64,000 nt of DNA from Vanilla planifolia (Eukaryota; Streptophyta; Magnoliopsida; Asparagales; Orchidaceae): contig CM043868.1 in the NCBI GenBank assembly GCA_023846275.1, positions 8,451,653 through 8,515,652 of the forward strand. Direction: 5' to 3'. The stretch's first letter is position 1. Each line of letters opens with the position of its first letter. The notes below the pieces were generated by a model. It searched no databases, was not told where the DNA came from, and saw only the letters and a list, made by a program, of their open reading frames with translations. The translations under genes and the position numbers were made by a program. Below are positions 14,201 through 26,250 of this stretch, piece by piece.

Positions 14201-15400
14201 ATTAATGCATGAAGCTTATGGTGTAAAATATGCAATGCATCCCAATATGACAAAACTATGTTATGACATGAAATAAATATTCTAGTGGCTTATATGATAA
14301 AGGATATAATTGAATATGTGAGCCAATTCATGGTGTGCCAATAGATAAAAGTGAACAAAGGCATGAAGACTATTGCAACCTTTATCCCCATGTGATAATG
14401 GGCAAAAGATTTTGTAGACTTTGTTGTAGGACTTCCAAGAAATACCTAAGTATTTAATACTATTTAGGTAGTCATAGATAAGATGACAAATTCTACACAA
14501 TTTTTTGCTTATCAAAACTATATACAATTTATAGAGGCTAACCCAATTGTTTATTAATCTAATTGTTAAATAACATGGAGTTTTTAAAGCAACCATTATC
14601 AAATAAAGATTTAAAATTTAATTCTCACTTTTGTAGAATAGTATAGAAAGCTTTCAACACATAGCTAAGGTTTAGTATTGTGTTTCATCTTAAAATGAAT
14701 GGGCAAATAGAGAATACCATAAATACTCTAGAAGAATTCTCAGATATCAACTTATATTGATAGGGTTTTTTTATAATAATAGTTTCTAGCCCATCATCTG
14801 TATGGCACCTATGAATCTTTATGTTGTAAGAGATGTTAATCACTTCTATATTGGAATGAAAATGATAAAAATATAGTGGTAGTTTAAAATTGTTTGAAGA
14901 AACCACAAAATGTCAATTAATTAGAGATAGAATACAAATTGTATGAGACCATTAGAAGCAATATTTTGATCTTAAGCACAAAAATATTGATCATATATTC
15001 TTAAAAGTAAGCCCTATAAAGGGTATTATTAGATTTTAAAAGATAGGTAAATTAACTTATAGATTAGATCTACCCCTAACATTATTTCATATGTCAACTT
15101 TAAGAAGGTGTGTTACTGACCCTTAATATGTAATGGAATATGACCCAAGTGCTATAGAGGTGCAACCTTTTATGAGTTATAAGCAAAACTTGATGAAGAG
15201 TTCGGCCAAAAGAAGTTAATAAATCATCAAAAAAATTCTATTGAAAATATAATGGGTAAACCACAAGGAAAGAGAGGCTACATGAGAGCTAGAAGACGAC
15301 ATGCTAAAAAAGTATTCCATATTATTATAAAATTTGAAGACAAAATTCTTGTAAAAGTAGAAGATTGTAATATTCCAAAAAGTTAGGTACACTTTACATT
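11300..15400 (+). mobile_element. Ty3/gypsy (chromovirus-like) fossil 2
   Basis: Gypsy parts appear in normal order on the plus strand. Gag-like and zinc-knuckle remnants lie at about 11.5-12.2 kb. A protease region opened by a SPDIIIG-like stretch lies at about 12.3-12.5 kb. Reverse transcriptase lies at about 12.76-13.35 kb, with CIDCKELSKVIIKNKYPLLR matching the canonical '[20 protein letters not shown]', then the catalytic-loop region near 13.17 kb. RNase H lies at about 13.57-13.95 kb and integrase at about 14.15-14.95 kb. A tail at about 15.25-15.33 kb resembles the 'EATWELEDDM' box at the end of chromodomain-carrying families. The copy is old, with dozens of breaks. LTRs were not delimited. 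Confidence 0.85.
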
Positions 15401-15680
15401 ATGTTTCTTAATAAATACATTGTTTTTAAGATTTTAAATTTCATAAGTATTAACATTTCTATTATAAAAGGGTCATTTTTGTAAATAAATCATAATAATA
15501 ATAGTGATTATATTATCCTTAAAGGAGAGAGTAAAATTTATAATATTATAAAGAAAACTATCACAAGATTAATGTAGTTGAGTATGAACAATTAAATTAA
15601 GGAAAAAACTTTATAAAGTACTAAAGGTTTCAAGATGAAATGATAAAAGGATATTGTAAGAGCCCCAATTTTTAAAGTGA

Positions 15681-15766
<86 letters not shown>

Positions 15767-18700
15767 TATGTATTTCTATTTGAGTATGTGACATTATTAT
15801 TTTTTATTTGTGGAGATATTTTAAGAATTATGAAATTTTTGACACATCTCAAAGTACATGCTAAATTACAAAGTATGTAGAATGGTGGTTTAAGATAACC
15901 ATTGAGAAATGTCTTATATGAAACGTTTTTTTGGTATTTTGGAATTTCTAGGAGCTTCCAAAGTTATTATGAATAATGACTTTTTGTATTATTTTATGTT
16001 TTAAAAAAGGATAAAGGATTATTCTCTTACTTGAGCTATGATGATGCTTAGAGTGGAAGCATTTAAAAGCAAAAGGAAAGCTTATAAGAGGGAGAGAAAG
16101 AAAGTAGCTGAGTGAAATGAAGGGAAAAGATCATGAATTTGCTATAGTAAGTGATGTGTGGGAGTAACTACAATAAGAACATCATAGAGATCCTAAGGAA
16201 AAGAGATTGAAAAGTTTAGGATATATTTTAACAGGAAAAGAGTTAAAATGTATGACTTTTTTGTGCTTCCCCTTATACTAACTTTGTATTATGTTTTGAA
16301 GGAGCTCTAAGTTGGATTCAATCTCGAATGAAACTGTTGTAAAAATAAAACAACTATAGATTCTGAACCTTCATTGCATATTATTCGATCTTCAAGCCTC
16401 ATGTATCAGACATGTGACAATCCAATTTATTTAGTTATGAAATATGTTTTTTAATTACATATTTAATATTGGATATGAGTTGTGTAGGTCCAAAACTATG
16501 TATTTAGTAGGCCTCAAAAAATGTGCAACGTCACCATAGCAAGAGAGATTTTTGATGTATTTTTCGTGAGAGATATAATGTATATGAGGACTACTTATAT
16601 TTTTTTTTGTAGTTGTTATGCCAATACTATTATTTCAACTTTTTCATTGTATGATAGTTTGAAACTATATGCATTCCTTTATTTGTTTTAGCTAAAAATG
16701 ATCTGTGGATTGTAATATTTTTTTCATTACTCTTACTTGCTTTGGATTTGTGTTCTTTGTAATTATTGCTTCATTTTTACTTGATAATTCTATATATTGA
16801 GTATTTATTGAGTTTTGTTTTATATCAATGTTAGATGGGGCATGACATTATATTTATGAACTTTTGTTATCTCATTTGATAGATGCTATAATTGTATACC
16901 CTTTTAGCTTATATTTTGTGTGGCAGCTTGAGTGCATGTGAGTTATTCTATGTTGTTATTTTCTTTAAGATGTAATATTACATTTTTGTTGTTTCTCTCT
17001 AATCATTTGTGAGATTGTTTTTGAGATTTATGTCTTTCTTTTCTTTTACTCTATAATATTGCTATTTTTAGGTATATGATTTGGTTTTATTAAGAGTAAG
17101 CCAAGGGTAAAGAGGGGAGGAGGGGTGAAAGTTCGTGAGGTGCCAATAGATGGTATTTGTGAAAGCAACTATACTGAACATCTTGAGCGTGGATTCCAAA
17201 TAGTATGTCAAAAATTCAACATAGTGTATGGTTTGCCAATGTACCATACGTGAATCCTATACAATAATGGAAGACTAAGAGAGTAGCAATCCTATAAAGC
17301 CTTATTTTTATAAGATCCAAGATTATCCATTATTTATGCAACATAGAATATACTGTGGTCAACATACTATTACGGAGATTAACAGAATGCACATTAGGGA
17401 GTTGGATTGTACATGTAGAAGGAAAAAAGTATATTTTAGGAGAATGTAAGGGACTTTGGGTAGCTTTATTTTGGAATGTCTTTATGTAAGAAAAGTATGT
17501 AGTAATATGATGTGAGAATAATTGAATGGCATTAATTGATAATGTGCATATGTTCTAATCATGTGTAACATATTATCATATGTTATGTGTACATATCTAT
17601 ATATTGTTACAAGTATTTGAACATGAAATGATAAGAAATGAACAAAAAGTGATTTCAAGCCATAAGAGCCTTATGATCTATATGATCATATGGCATGAGA
17701 TGATAAGGTGTTATTGAGATTCTCCTTATAACATTATCTTACAATTATATGATATGATGAGATGAGCTTTGTTATTACTAATATGTTATGCAAGGTATTG
17801 ATATGTGTAGAGGATACAATTGAGATGGCATCAAAAATCATGTTCTATTATCAATATTACTCTATATAGGGCAATGATAGGTAGAGATTTTACTATTGCT
17901 AGTATTTTATATAGAGTGATCATTAACAAAGTTGATATGATCAAGATTTCTTGATTTTTCATTGATGGAGGTCTTGAGATATAATGATACTTTAGAGATA
18001 TGTGATAATATGGGATCTAATGTAGAAGAGATAATGATCATTATCAAAAATCAAAGTCCTTAAAATTATAAATATGAAAGATATTAAAATATGATCGATG
18101 AAAAAAATTAGTTAAGTGAGAATGATGAAAAGATAATGTTATGCAATGTGAGTATACATGCATACATGTTCATGGTTTATATATAAGCACATACATGTGC
18201 ATATTAGTAGCATATGTTGTGAACTTCTTAAATGCCATGCAAACTTTGTTATTACTATTGCTCTTTTATTTATATTACAATATTTCATACTACATAATTA
18301 CTTATAGATATAATTTTCATCTTGAGTATTTTTATGATCATTACAAATCATAGACGTTAGGACATAAATTTGCACAGAACTATAATACATAGCATCATAT
18401 GGCATAAGCCCCTTAGAGAGAGTATTTTATGTTGAGCATTGCAAGAGAAATTGCATGGAACATTTTTTACTAGATCTTTTTTTATTTGGATGTGGTATAA
18501 GGATACTATTGTAGATGTTTTTGGATGATGGCAACATATGATATATGCTTGTGCATTACTTTTGTTTAGTTTGTTTCTTTGTTAAGAAAATGCAAATGTT
18601 ATATAGTGATTTTAGTTACATTCACCTAATTTTAAGATGTGACCCTATATTTTAACTTATGTGCATATTGGTTGGGTGGGGTTTGACAAGGTGATCTTAG
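15401..18700. other. LTR-like and unassigned DNA between gypsy fossils 2 and 3
   Basis: DNA just right of fossil 2 should contain its 3' LTR. A purine-rich AGAGAGGGAGAGAAAG-type stretch near 16.09 kb and a possible transcript-end-like region near 16.33-16.43 kb would suit one. I could not match them to a left-hand copy. About 17.5-18.35 kb is rich in ATGAT/CATAT words and holds no gene. A 70-codon frame at 18141-18353 (+) is low-complexity and not believed. Confidence 0.35.
15680..15763. repeat. (TG)n(TA)n microsatellite
   Basis: A short TG run (about 15680-15692) passes directly into a pure TA run to about 15763. Reading frames on both strands across it encode only alternating Tyr-Ile and are artefacts of the repeat. 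Confidence 0.97.
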
Positions 18701-18993
18701 AGCCTAACGTTGATAAGATAAGAGGGGACTAAAATGTGGAGAGAGTGAAATAACATGCATATGACCTCATTGCACATAGCAAGTGTTTCCCTTTATTGAA
18801 AAGTTTGAATATTTGATTATTTTACCCATCTAGTAATTGATGGCACCATTGATTAAGGAACAAATTTTTTGAGAAATCCCAAAGAAATAATTTGCAAAAG
18901 ATTATGAAAAATGGTTTATGCCATAATCTGTAAGAGAAGAGATGAGAGAAAATCATATTGTATTAACATAAGGACATATGTTACCTATTAATT

Positions 18994-20290
18994 ATGAAAG
19001 AAAACTTTCTTCTATGGCTTATTATGCACTACAAATGGTGAGTAGGCAGAACTGTTCCAGCCTTATTTTTCTTCATTGGCTAAAAACATGTCTAAAAATT
19101 GCTTTAATTTCTTTTTAAAACATTGAATATGTTGAATTATTTAAGAAAGTAAGAATGTCTGAGCAAGAGTTAGAAGCTCTTGAGGGAAATAAAGAAGTTT
19201 AAATGATGAAATTGTCGTCTTTGATAGTATGAAGCTTAACCTTTTTGAAGAAAATTTTTCAAGGAAAGATTGGCAAAAGATTTTTGACAACTTGTGCACA
19301 ATAGATAGGACTACAATGTAGATAGTAAAATATTTGATATGAAATCTAGTAGAAATGCACCTTAATTCTTAGCATATGGAATATTTGATTGAGGAATTAT
19401 TGGTCCACGCATGAAGGATAGATATGATGTCATAGTTATGGAGACTTTGGCATGGAGCAAGCTTGTCCTTAGGTAGAATCAGTGATAGCTTTGACATACC
19501 AAAGTTTTAATCATGCTAGTACAAAAGGACTTGGTAAAGGTAGAGGTGGTACACAACCATAGTTTTAGCAATTGTGGAGAGAGGACAATCTATAGACAAA
19601 GTTGGCAAGCCTAAAGTTTATGCTATTACACAACAAAATGCTCCTTATAGTATAGATGTGGTCACAGGTTCTATACCATTTCATGTGTTACCAGTTATTA
19701 TTTTGTTTCATTATGCAGCATCTTAATCATTCATATTCCATTGTATGCTTGTTGCATTATTTATTGAATTAAAATAAATGAGTAATACTTTAATTATAGA
19801 ACTACTCTATGAGAGTGAAATTTGTGTAGATAAAATTCTTTAAGAAGAGATAGAGATTAGAGGAAAGAAGTTTTCTATTGAACTGTTAAGCTTACCCTTA
19901 TCAAAATTTGATATTGTCTTTTGCACAAATAGACTATGCAAGCATCAGGTGTTTAATGAGTTTATTAAAAATAAAGTAAAATTGAAAGCTCTAGATGGAC
20001 AAGAAGTAATTTACTATGCTAAAGGAAGAGGAATACATCTTATTTCAGTGTTGAAGACTAAACATTAGCATGAGGTTGTGAATGCTTTTGGTTATCTCTT
20101 GTATCTATTAAGCAAAAGTTTGGAGTGGTCCTATATGTTTCTATGATTTGTGAATACCTAGTTTTATTTTTAAAATATTTTTTTGTATTACTCTCAATAG
20201 GAAAATTGAGTTTGAAATCAAGTTGATACTGAGAGTTAAGTCTATATTTAAAGCTCTAAACAAAAAGATACCTACAAAATTTCTCTAAGT
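18994..20290 (+). repeat. Tandem unit 1 (gag end, zinc knuckle, protease)
   Basis: This is the first of four direct units. It begins at an ATGAAAGAAAAC-like start and is preceded by sequence unlike the ends of units 1-3, so it marks the left edge of the array. The protease lead-in KVYAITQQNAP lies at about 19.61-19.65 kb. The motif region LPLSKFDIVF lies at about 19.89-19.92 kb. Period to the next unit is 1297 bases from the start landmark. Confidence 0.9.
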
Positions 20291-21585
20291 ATGAAAGAAA
20301 CTTTCTTCTTTGGCTTATTATGCACTACATATGGTGAACTAGGCAAAACAACTATGTCCTTTTTTTCATTGGCTAAAGGCATCTCTCAAAACTACTTTAA
20401 TTTCTTTTTGAGACATTGAATATATTGAATTATTTAAGAAAGTATGAAGGTTTAAGCAAGTGTTAGAAGCTGTTGAGGTACATAAAGAAGTATAGAAGAA
20501 GAAATTTGCATCTTTGATAGTTTGAGGCTTAACCTCTTTGAAGAAAAGTTTTCAAAGAAGAAAGACTAGCAAGAGATTTTTGACAACTTGTGCACAATAG
20601 ACAATACTCCATTGTAGATAGTAGTAGAGTTAATATGGAATCTAGTTGAAATTCACTTAATTCTCAATGTATGAAGATTTAATGGAGAAATTTATTGTTC
20701 CAAGCATGGAGGATAGATATGATGTCTTACTTACGGGGAATGTGGCCATTTGGAGCAGGCTGGTTCTTAGGTAGAATCAGTTGTAGCTTGGATATACCAA
20801 AGTTTTGATCATACTAGTATAGGAGGACTTGGTAGAGGTAGAGGTGGTACACCAACATAGTTTTAAGAAGTGTAGGTAAAGGACAATCTATAGGAAAAGT
20901 TGGCAAGCTTAAAGTTTTTGTTATTGCATAACAGAATGCTCCTCATGGTATAGATGTAGTCATATGTGCTATAATATTTCACTGATTACTAGTTATTATT
21001 TTGTTTTATTATAGAGCATCTTATTCATTCATATTCCATTGTATGCATGATGCAATATTTATTGAATTAAAATCAATTAGAAATACATTAATTATAGAAC
21101 TACTTTATGGGACTAAAATATGTGTAGATAAAATTGTTTAAGAAGAGATAGAGATTAGAGGCAAAACGATTTCTGTTGAATTGTTAACTTTATCGTTAAC
21201 AAAATTTGATATTGTGTTCTGCACAAATTGGCTATTCAAGCATCAGGCATTTAATGATTTTATTAAAAAGAAAGTAAATTGAAAGCTCTAGATGGAGAAG
21301 AAGTAATTTACTATGTTAAAAGAAGAGGAATACATCTTATTTCAGTGTTGAAGACAAAAAATTAACTTGAGGTACTAAATGCTTTTGGTTATCTATTATA
21401 TCTATTAATCAAAAGTTTGGAGTGTTCCCATATGTGTCTATGATTTGTGAATACCTAGGTGTATTTCTAAATTAGTTTTTTGTCTTCCTCTTAATAGGAA
21501 AATTTAGCTTGAAATTAAGTTGATATTGAGAGTTATGTTTATATTTAAAGCTCTTTACAAAGATACCTACAAAATTGCTCTAAGT
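20291..21585 (+). repeat. Tandem unit 2 (gag end, zinc knuckle, protease)
   Basis: Same content and order as unit 1. The end of unit 1 ('ATACCTACAAAATT...') joins directly to the unit start. The landmark AGTTATTATTTTGTTT lies at 20991, 1298 bases after its match in unit 1 (19693). Confidence 0.9.
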
Positions 21586-22888
21586 ACGAAAGAAAACATT
21601 CTTCTTTGTCTTAACATGCACTGCATATGGTGAGCTAGGCAGAACAACAATGCCTTCTTTTTTTGTCATTGGCTAAAGGCATCTCTCAAAACTACTTTAA
21701 TTTCTTTTTGAAACATTGAATGTGTTGAATTATTTAAGAAAGTAAAATGTTTAGGCAAGAGTTAGAAGCTTTTGAGGCACATAAAGAAGCTTAAAAGAAA
21801 AAAATTGACATCTTTGATAGTTTGAAGCTAAACCTCTTTGAAGAAAAGTTTTAAAGAAGAAAGACTGGAAAAAGATTTTTAACAACTTATGCACAATTAA
21901 CAAGACTCCAATGTAGATATTAGCACAATTGATATGGAATCTAGTAGAAATGCACCTTAATTCTTAGCAAATAGAAGATTTGATTGAGCAATTTATTGGT
22001 CCAAGCATGGAGGATAGATTTGATGTCATAGTTATGGAAAATTTGGCCATATGGAGTAATCTTGTTCTTAGACAGAATCAGTGATAACTTTGACATACTA
22101 ATGTGTTGATCACACTAGTATAGGAGGACTTGGTGGAGGCAGAGGTGGTACATCAACATCATCTTAGGAAGTGTTGGTGGATGACAATCTAGAGGCAAAG
22201 TTGGCCAACCTAAAGTTTATGCTATTAAACAACAGAATGCTCCTCATGCTACATATGTGGTCATAGGTGTTATACTACTTCACCAATTACCAGTTATTAT
22301 TTTGTTTCATTACAAAGCATCTCAATCATTCATATTCTATTGTATTCTTGATGTATTGTTTATTGAATTAAAATAAATGAGTAATCCTTTAATTATAGAA
22401 CTACTCTATGGGAATGAAATTTGTGCCAATAAAATTGTTTAAGAAGAGATATAGATTAGAGACAAGAAGTTTTTTATAGAATTGTTAACCTTACTCTTAT
22501 CAAAATTTGATATTTTGTTGTCCCAAAATAGGCCATCAAGAATCAAGTGTTTAATGCTTTTATTAAAATGAAAGAAAAATTGAAAGCTCTAAATGGAGAA
22601 GAAGTAATTTACAATGTTAAAGGAAGAGGAAAACATCTTATTTTAGTGTTGAAGATAAAACATTAACATGAGGTAGTGAATACTTTTGCTTATCTATTGC
22701 TTCTATTAAACAAAAGTTTTGAGTGCTCCCACATGTGTCTATGATTTGTGAATACCTAGTTATATTTCTAAAATATTTTTTTGATTTTGCTCTCAATAGG
22801 AAAATTGAGTTTTAAATTAAGTTAATACAGAGAGTTAAGTCTATATTTAAAGCTCTATACAAAAAGATACCTACAAAATTGCTTAAGT
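21586..22888 (+). repeat. Tandem unit 3 (gag end, zinc knuckle, protease)
   Basis: Same content and order as units 1 and 2. The landmark AGTTATTATTTTGTTT lies at 22292, 1301 bases after its match in unit 2. The unit end again runs straight into the next unit start. Confidence 0.9.
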
Positions 22889-24188
22889 ATGAAAGATAAC
22901 TTTCTTCTTTGGCTTATCAAGCACTACATATCGTGAGTCAGGAAGAACAACAATGCCTTATTTTTTGTCATTTGCTAAAAGTATCTCTCAAAGCTGCTTT
23001 AGTTTCTTTTTGAAACATAGAATATGTTGAATTATTTAAGAAAGTAAGAATGTTTGGGCAAGAGTTAGAAGCTCTTGAGGCACATAAAGAGGCATAAAAG
23101 AAAAAATTGACATCTTTGATAATTTGAAGCTGAACCTCTCTGAAGGAAAGTTTTCAAAGAAAAAAGAATGGCAAAAGATTTTTGACAACTTGTGCATAAT
23201 AGACAGAACTCCAATGTAGATAGTAGCAGAGTTGATATGGAATCTAGTAGAAATGCACCTCAATTCTTAGTGTATGGAATATTTGATTGAGGAATTATTG
23301 GTCCAAGCATGGAGGATAGATATGATGTCATAGTTATGGAGAGTTTGGCCATATGGAGCATACTTGTCCTTAGGAAGAATCAAGGATAGCTTCGACATGC
23401 CAAAGTTTTGATCATGCTTGTATAGGAGGACTTGGTAAAGGTAGAGGTGGTACACCAACATAGTTTTAAGAAGTGTAAGTGGAGGACAATATATAGGAAA
23501 AGTTTGCCAACCTAAAGTTTATGTTATTAAACAACAAAATGCTCCTCATGGTGTAGATGTGGTCATGACTGCTATACTATTTCACCTATTACTAGTTATC
23601 ATTTTATTTAATTATTGAGCATCTCATTCATTCATACTCCATTTAATGCTTAATACATTATTTATTGAATTAAAATAAATGAGTAATACTTTAATTATAG
23701 AACTACTCTATGAGAGTGAAATTTGTGTCAATAAAATTGTTAAAGAAGAGATAGAAATTAAAGGCAAGAAGTTTTTTATTGAATTGTTAACCTTACCCTT
23801 ATCAAAATTGGATATTGTGTTTTGCATAAATTAGCTGTGCAAGCATCAGATGTTTAGTGATTTTATTAAAAAGAAAGTAAAATTGAAAGCTCTAGATGGA
23901 GAAGAAATAATTTACTATATTAAAAGACAAGGAATACACCTTATTTTAGTGTTGAAGACAAAACATTAACATGAGGTAGTGAATCTTTTCAGTTATCTAT
24001 TGTATCTATTAATCAAAAGTTTGGAGTGGTCCCATATTTGTCTATGATTTGTGAATACCTAGATATATTTCTAAAATGTTTGGTCTTTCTCTTAATAAAA
24101 AAATTGAGTTTGAAATCAAGTTGATATTGAGAGTTAAATTTATATTTAAAACTTTATACAAAAAGATACCTACAAAATTGCTTTAAGT
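22889..24188 (+). repeat. Tandem unit 4, the one continuous with pol
   Basis: The landmark lies at 23594, 1302 bases after its match in unit 3. Here the unit end ('ATACCTACAAAATTGCTTTAAGTA') leads into reverse-transcriptase sequence rather than into a new unit start. This fixes the right edge of the array. Confidence 0.9.
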
Positions 24189-26250
24189 AAAAATTCAAGT
24201 AGAAAAGCTATTAGATAAGGACCTTTTTTTCCCTAATGTGTCTCCTTATGGAGTGCCTATTCTTTTTGTTAAGAAGAAACATGATATTTTGTATAATTTG
24301 TAGACTATAAAGAACTTAACAAATTATTTATCATGATACATATCCACTATAAAGAATAGATGATTTGTTTAATCAATTGCAAGGTATTATAATTACCAAA
24401 ATAGATTTATGATTAGCATACTTTTAGTTGAAGATAAAAGAAGAGGATATTAATAGTGATTTCCTTTAGAAATTTTATAGGCATTATGAGTTTCTGATGT
24501 TACCTTTTAGTCTTACCAATGCACTATAAGTTTTAGAGATTTAATGAATAGATTTTTTAAAAGGTATTTTAATCAATTATAGTACTTTTATTAATGATGT
24601 TTTAGTGTATTCAAAATCTCCTCAAGATCATGTCACCACTTGTATATTATCATATAGATTTTGAAAGAACAATAATTTTTAACTAAAGTTTCAAAATGTG
24701 AATACAAGTTGTCTCAAGTCATACTTGTTGGAGACATGGTAAGTGTAGTAAGAAGTTTTGTGGATCTTCAAAAGATTATTATTATTATGGATTGTCGTAG
24801 ACTCACTATTGTTTTTAAAACTCAAAATTGCTTAGGTCTAACTAGATATTATGACAACTTTGTAGATGATTTCTCTTAGATAACATCATTATTGATGTGA
24901 TTGATTTAAAATTTATGAAATTTTAATTAGATGTTGATTGTGATACTAGTTCATTGTCATTGAAAGAGAAGTTAAAAAAAGATGCAATTCTATTTTTATT
25001 AGAAGGATCAAAGGAATATCAATTTTTGGTAGGATAATTCAATTCTATCTTCAATGATTTGGGGTGTATGCTAACGCAATTTCATAGGTTCTTGCTTATG
25101 CCTCCAAGTAGTTGAGTGCACAAGAAAAATCCTATCTAGTGCATGATTCAGAGTTGTTGCCATGAGTTTTACTTTTAAAATATGAAGACATTATTTGCAC
25201 ACAATGAAATGTGAATTTCTTACAAATCATCAGAGTTTGAAATATTTTTTTACCCAAAAGAAATTGAATTAGAGATAAAAGGAGTGGTTAGTATTTATTA
25301 AAAGTTATGATCTAACTATTAGTAATCATTTAAACAAAATTAATATTGTTGCTAATACATAAGTAGACAATCTAATTTTATTCAACTGTGAGCTACAGTA
25401 AAATAAAAGAAAATTTCTTTTGAGGTTGATAAGTCATAGTTTGTTAGAGTAATGTAAAGAAAATATCAAATTTTTGTACTAGCTTTCTATAAGACTTGAT
25501 TGGCCTGAATCTATTGGAGAAGATCAAATTCAAGGTGAAGAGTTTCAAAAAATGATCTAAATAAGCAATATGTGTTGAAGTTGTAAGGTCAAGTTTGTAT
25601 CCCTGTAAATTAATAATAGTGATAATTATTATTATGTGAAGCTCACAAGTTCAAGTATGTGATCCATCTTAGAGGAAACAAAATATATCATAAGTCAAAA
25701 TAGAGATATTAATGGCCATGATTAAATAGATGTGTTGTAGACTATGTTAGGAAGTGGTTTATATGTTAGTAAGCTAAGAGTGAGCAGCAAAATCTCATTG
25801 ACTTATAGCAAACCTTATTAACTCTTAAACGAAAATAGAAATATGTGGTTATATAATTTGTTGTTAGACTACCCAAGACACATAAGAGAAGATTCAATAT
25901 AGATTGTTATTGATAAATTGATTAAATCTTCATATTTTTTAGTGATCAATAACTGTTTCTATAGAAACATTGGCTCAAATTTATGTACAAAAGATTGTAT
26001 GACGTATGGGGATACTAAAAAGAATTATTTGTGATAAAGATTCAAAATTTATATCTTAATTTTGAAGGAATGGGTAAAAAGCTTTAGTCACCTGATTAAG
26101 ATTTAGCACATCATTTCATCCTCAAATGAATGAGCAATGAAGGAAGTTAAATACAAATCCATCTTGAAAAAGTTATAAAGAGATTGAAATGATTATTAAG
26201 AAGAATAGTTCTTTCAAATATTATTAGATGAACTGATAGTCATCTGATGG

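Larger units (their letters stand above)
18720..26250 (+). mobile_element. Ty3/gypsy fossil 3 with four-fold internal amplification
   Basis: Gag-end, zinc-knuckle and protease sequence occurs four times in direct tandem (18994-24188). Only after the fourth copy does the element continue. The sequence there corresponds to the '[24 protein letters not shown]' region that opens reverse transcriptase (about 24.2-24.3 kb; LLDKDFFFPNVSPYGVPILF is visible). Then come the palm and catalytic-loop region (to about 24.65 kb), RNase H (about 25.05-25.3 kb) and a weaker integrase region (about 25.5-26.25 kb). The protease stretches carry the KVYAI-QQNAP...VV lead-in and the 'L-KFDIVF' motif typical of plant gypsy. 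The copy is old, with dozens of breaks in pol. The extra units make it longer than a normal element of its kind. LTRs were not delimited. Confidence 0.85.

Noticed and set aside
15592-15880. Overlapping frames on both strands across the TA tract
   Set aside because: They consist mainly of Tyr-Ile repeats from the microsatellite.
18994-24188. CRISPR array or satellite DNA as an explanation of the repeated units
   Set aside because: Units are 1.3 kb, lack spacers, and encode retrotransposon gag and protease segments. The organism is a plant.
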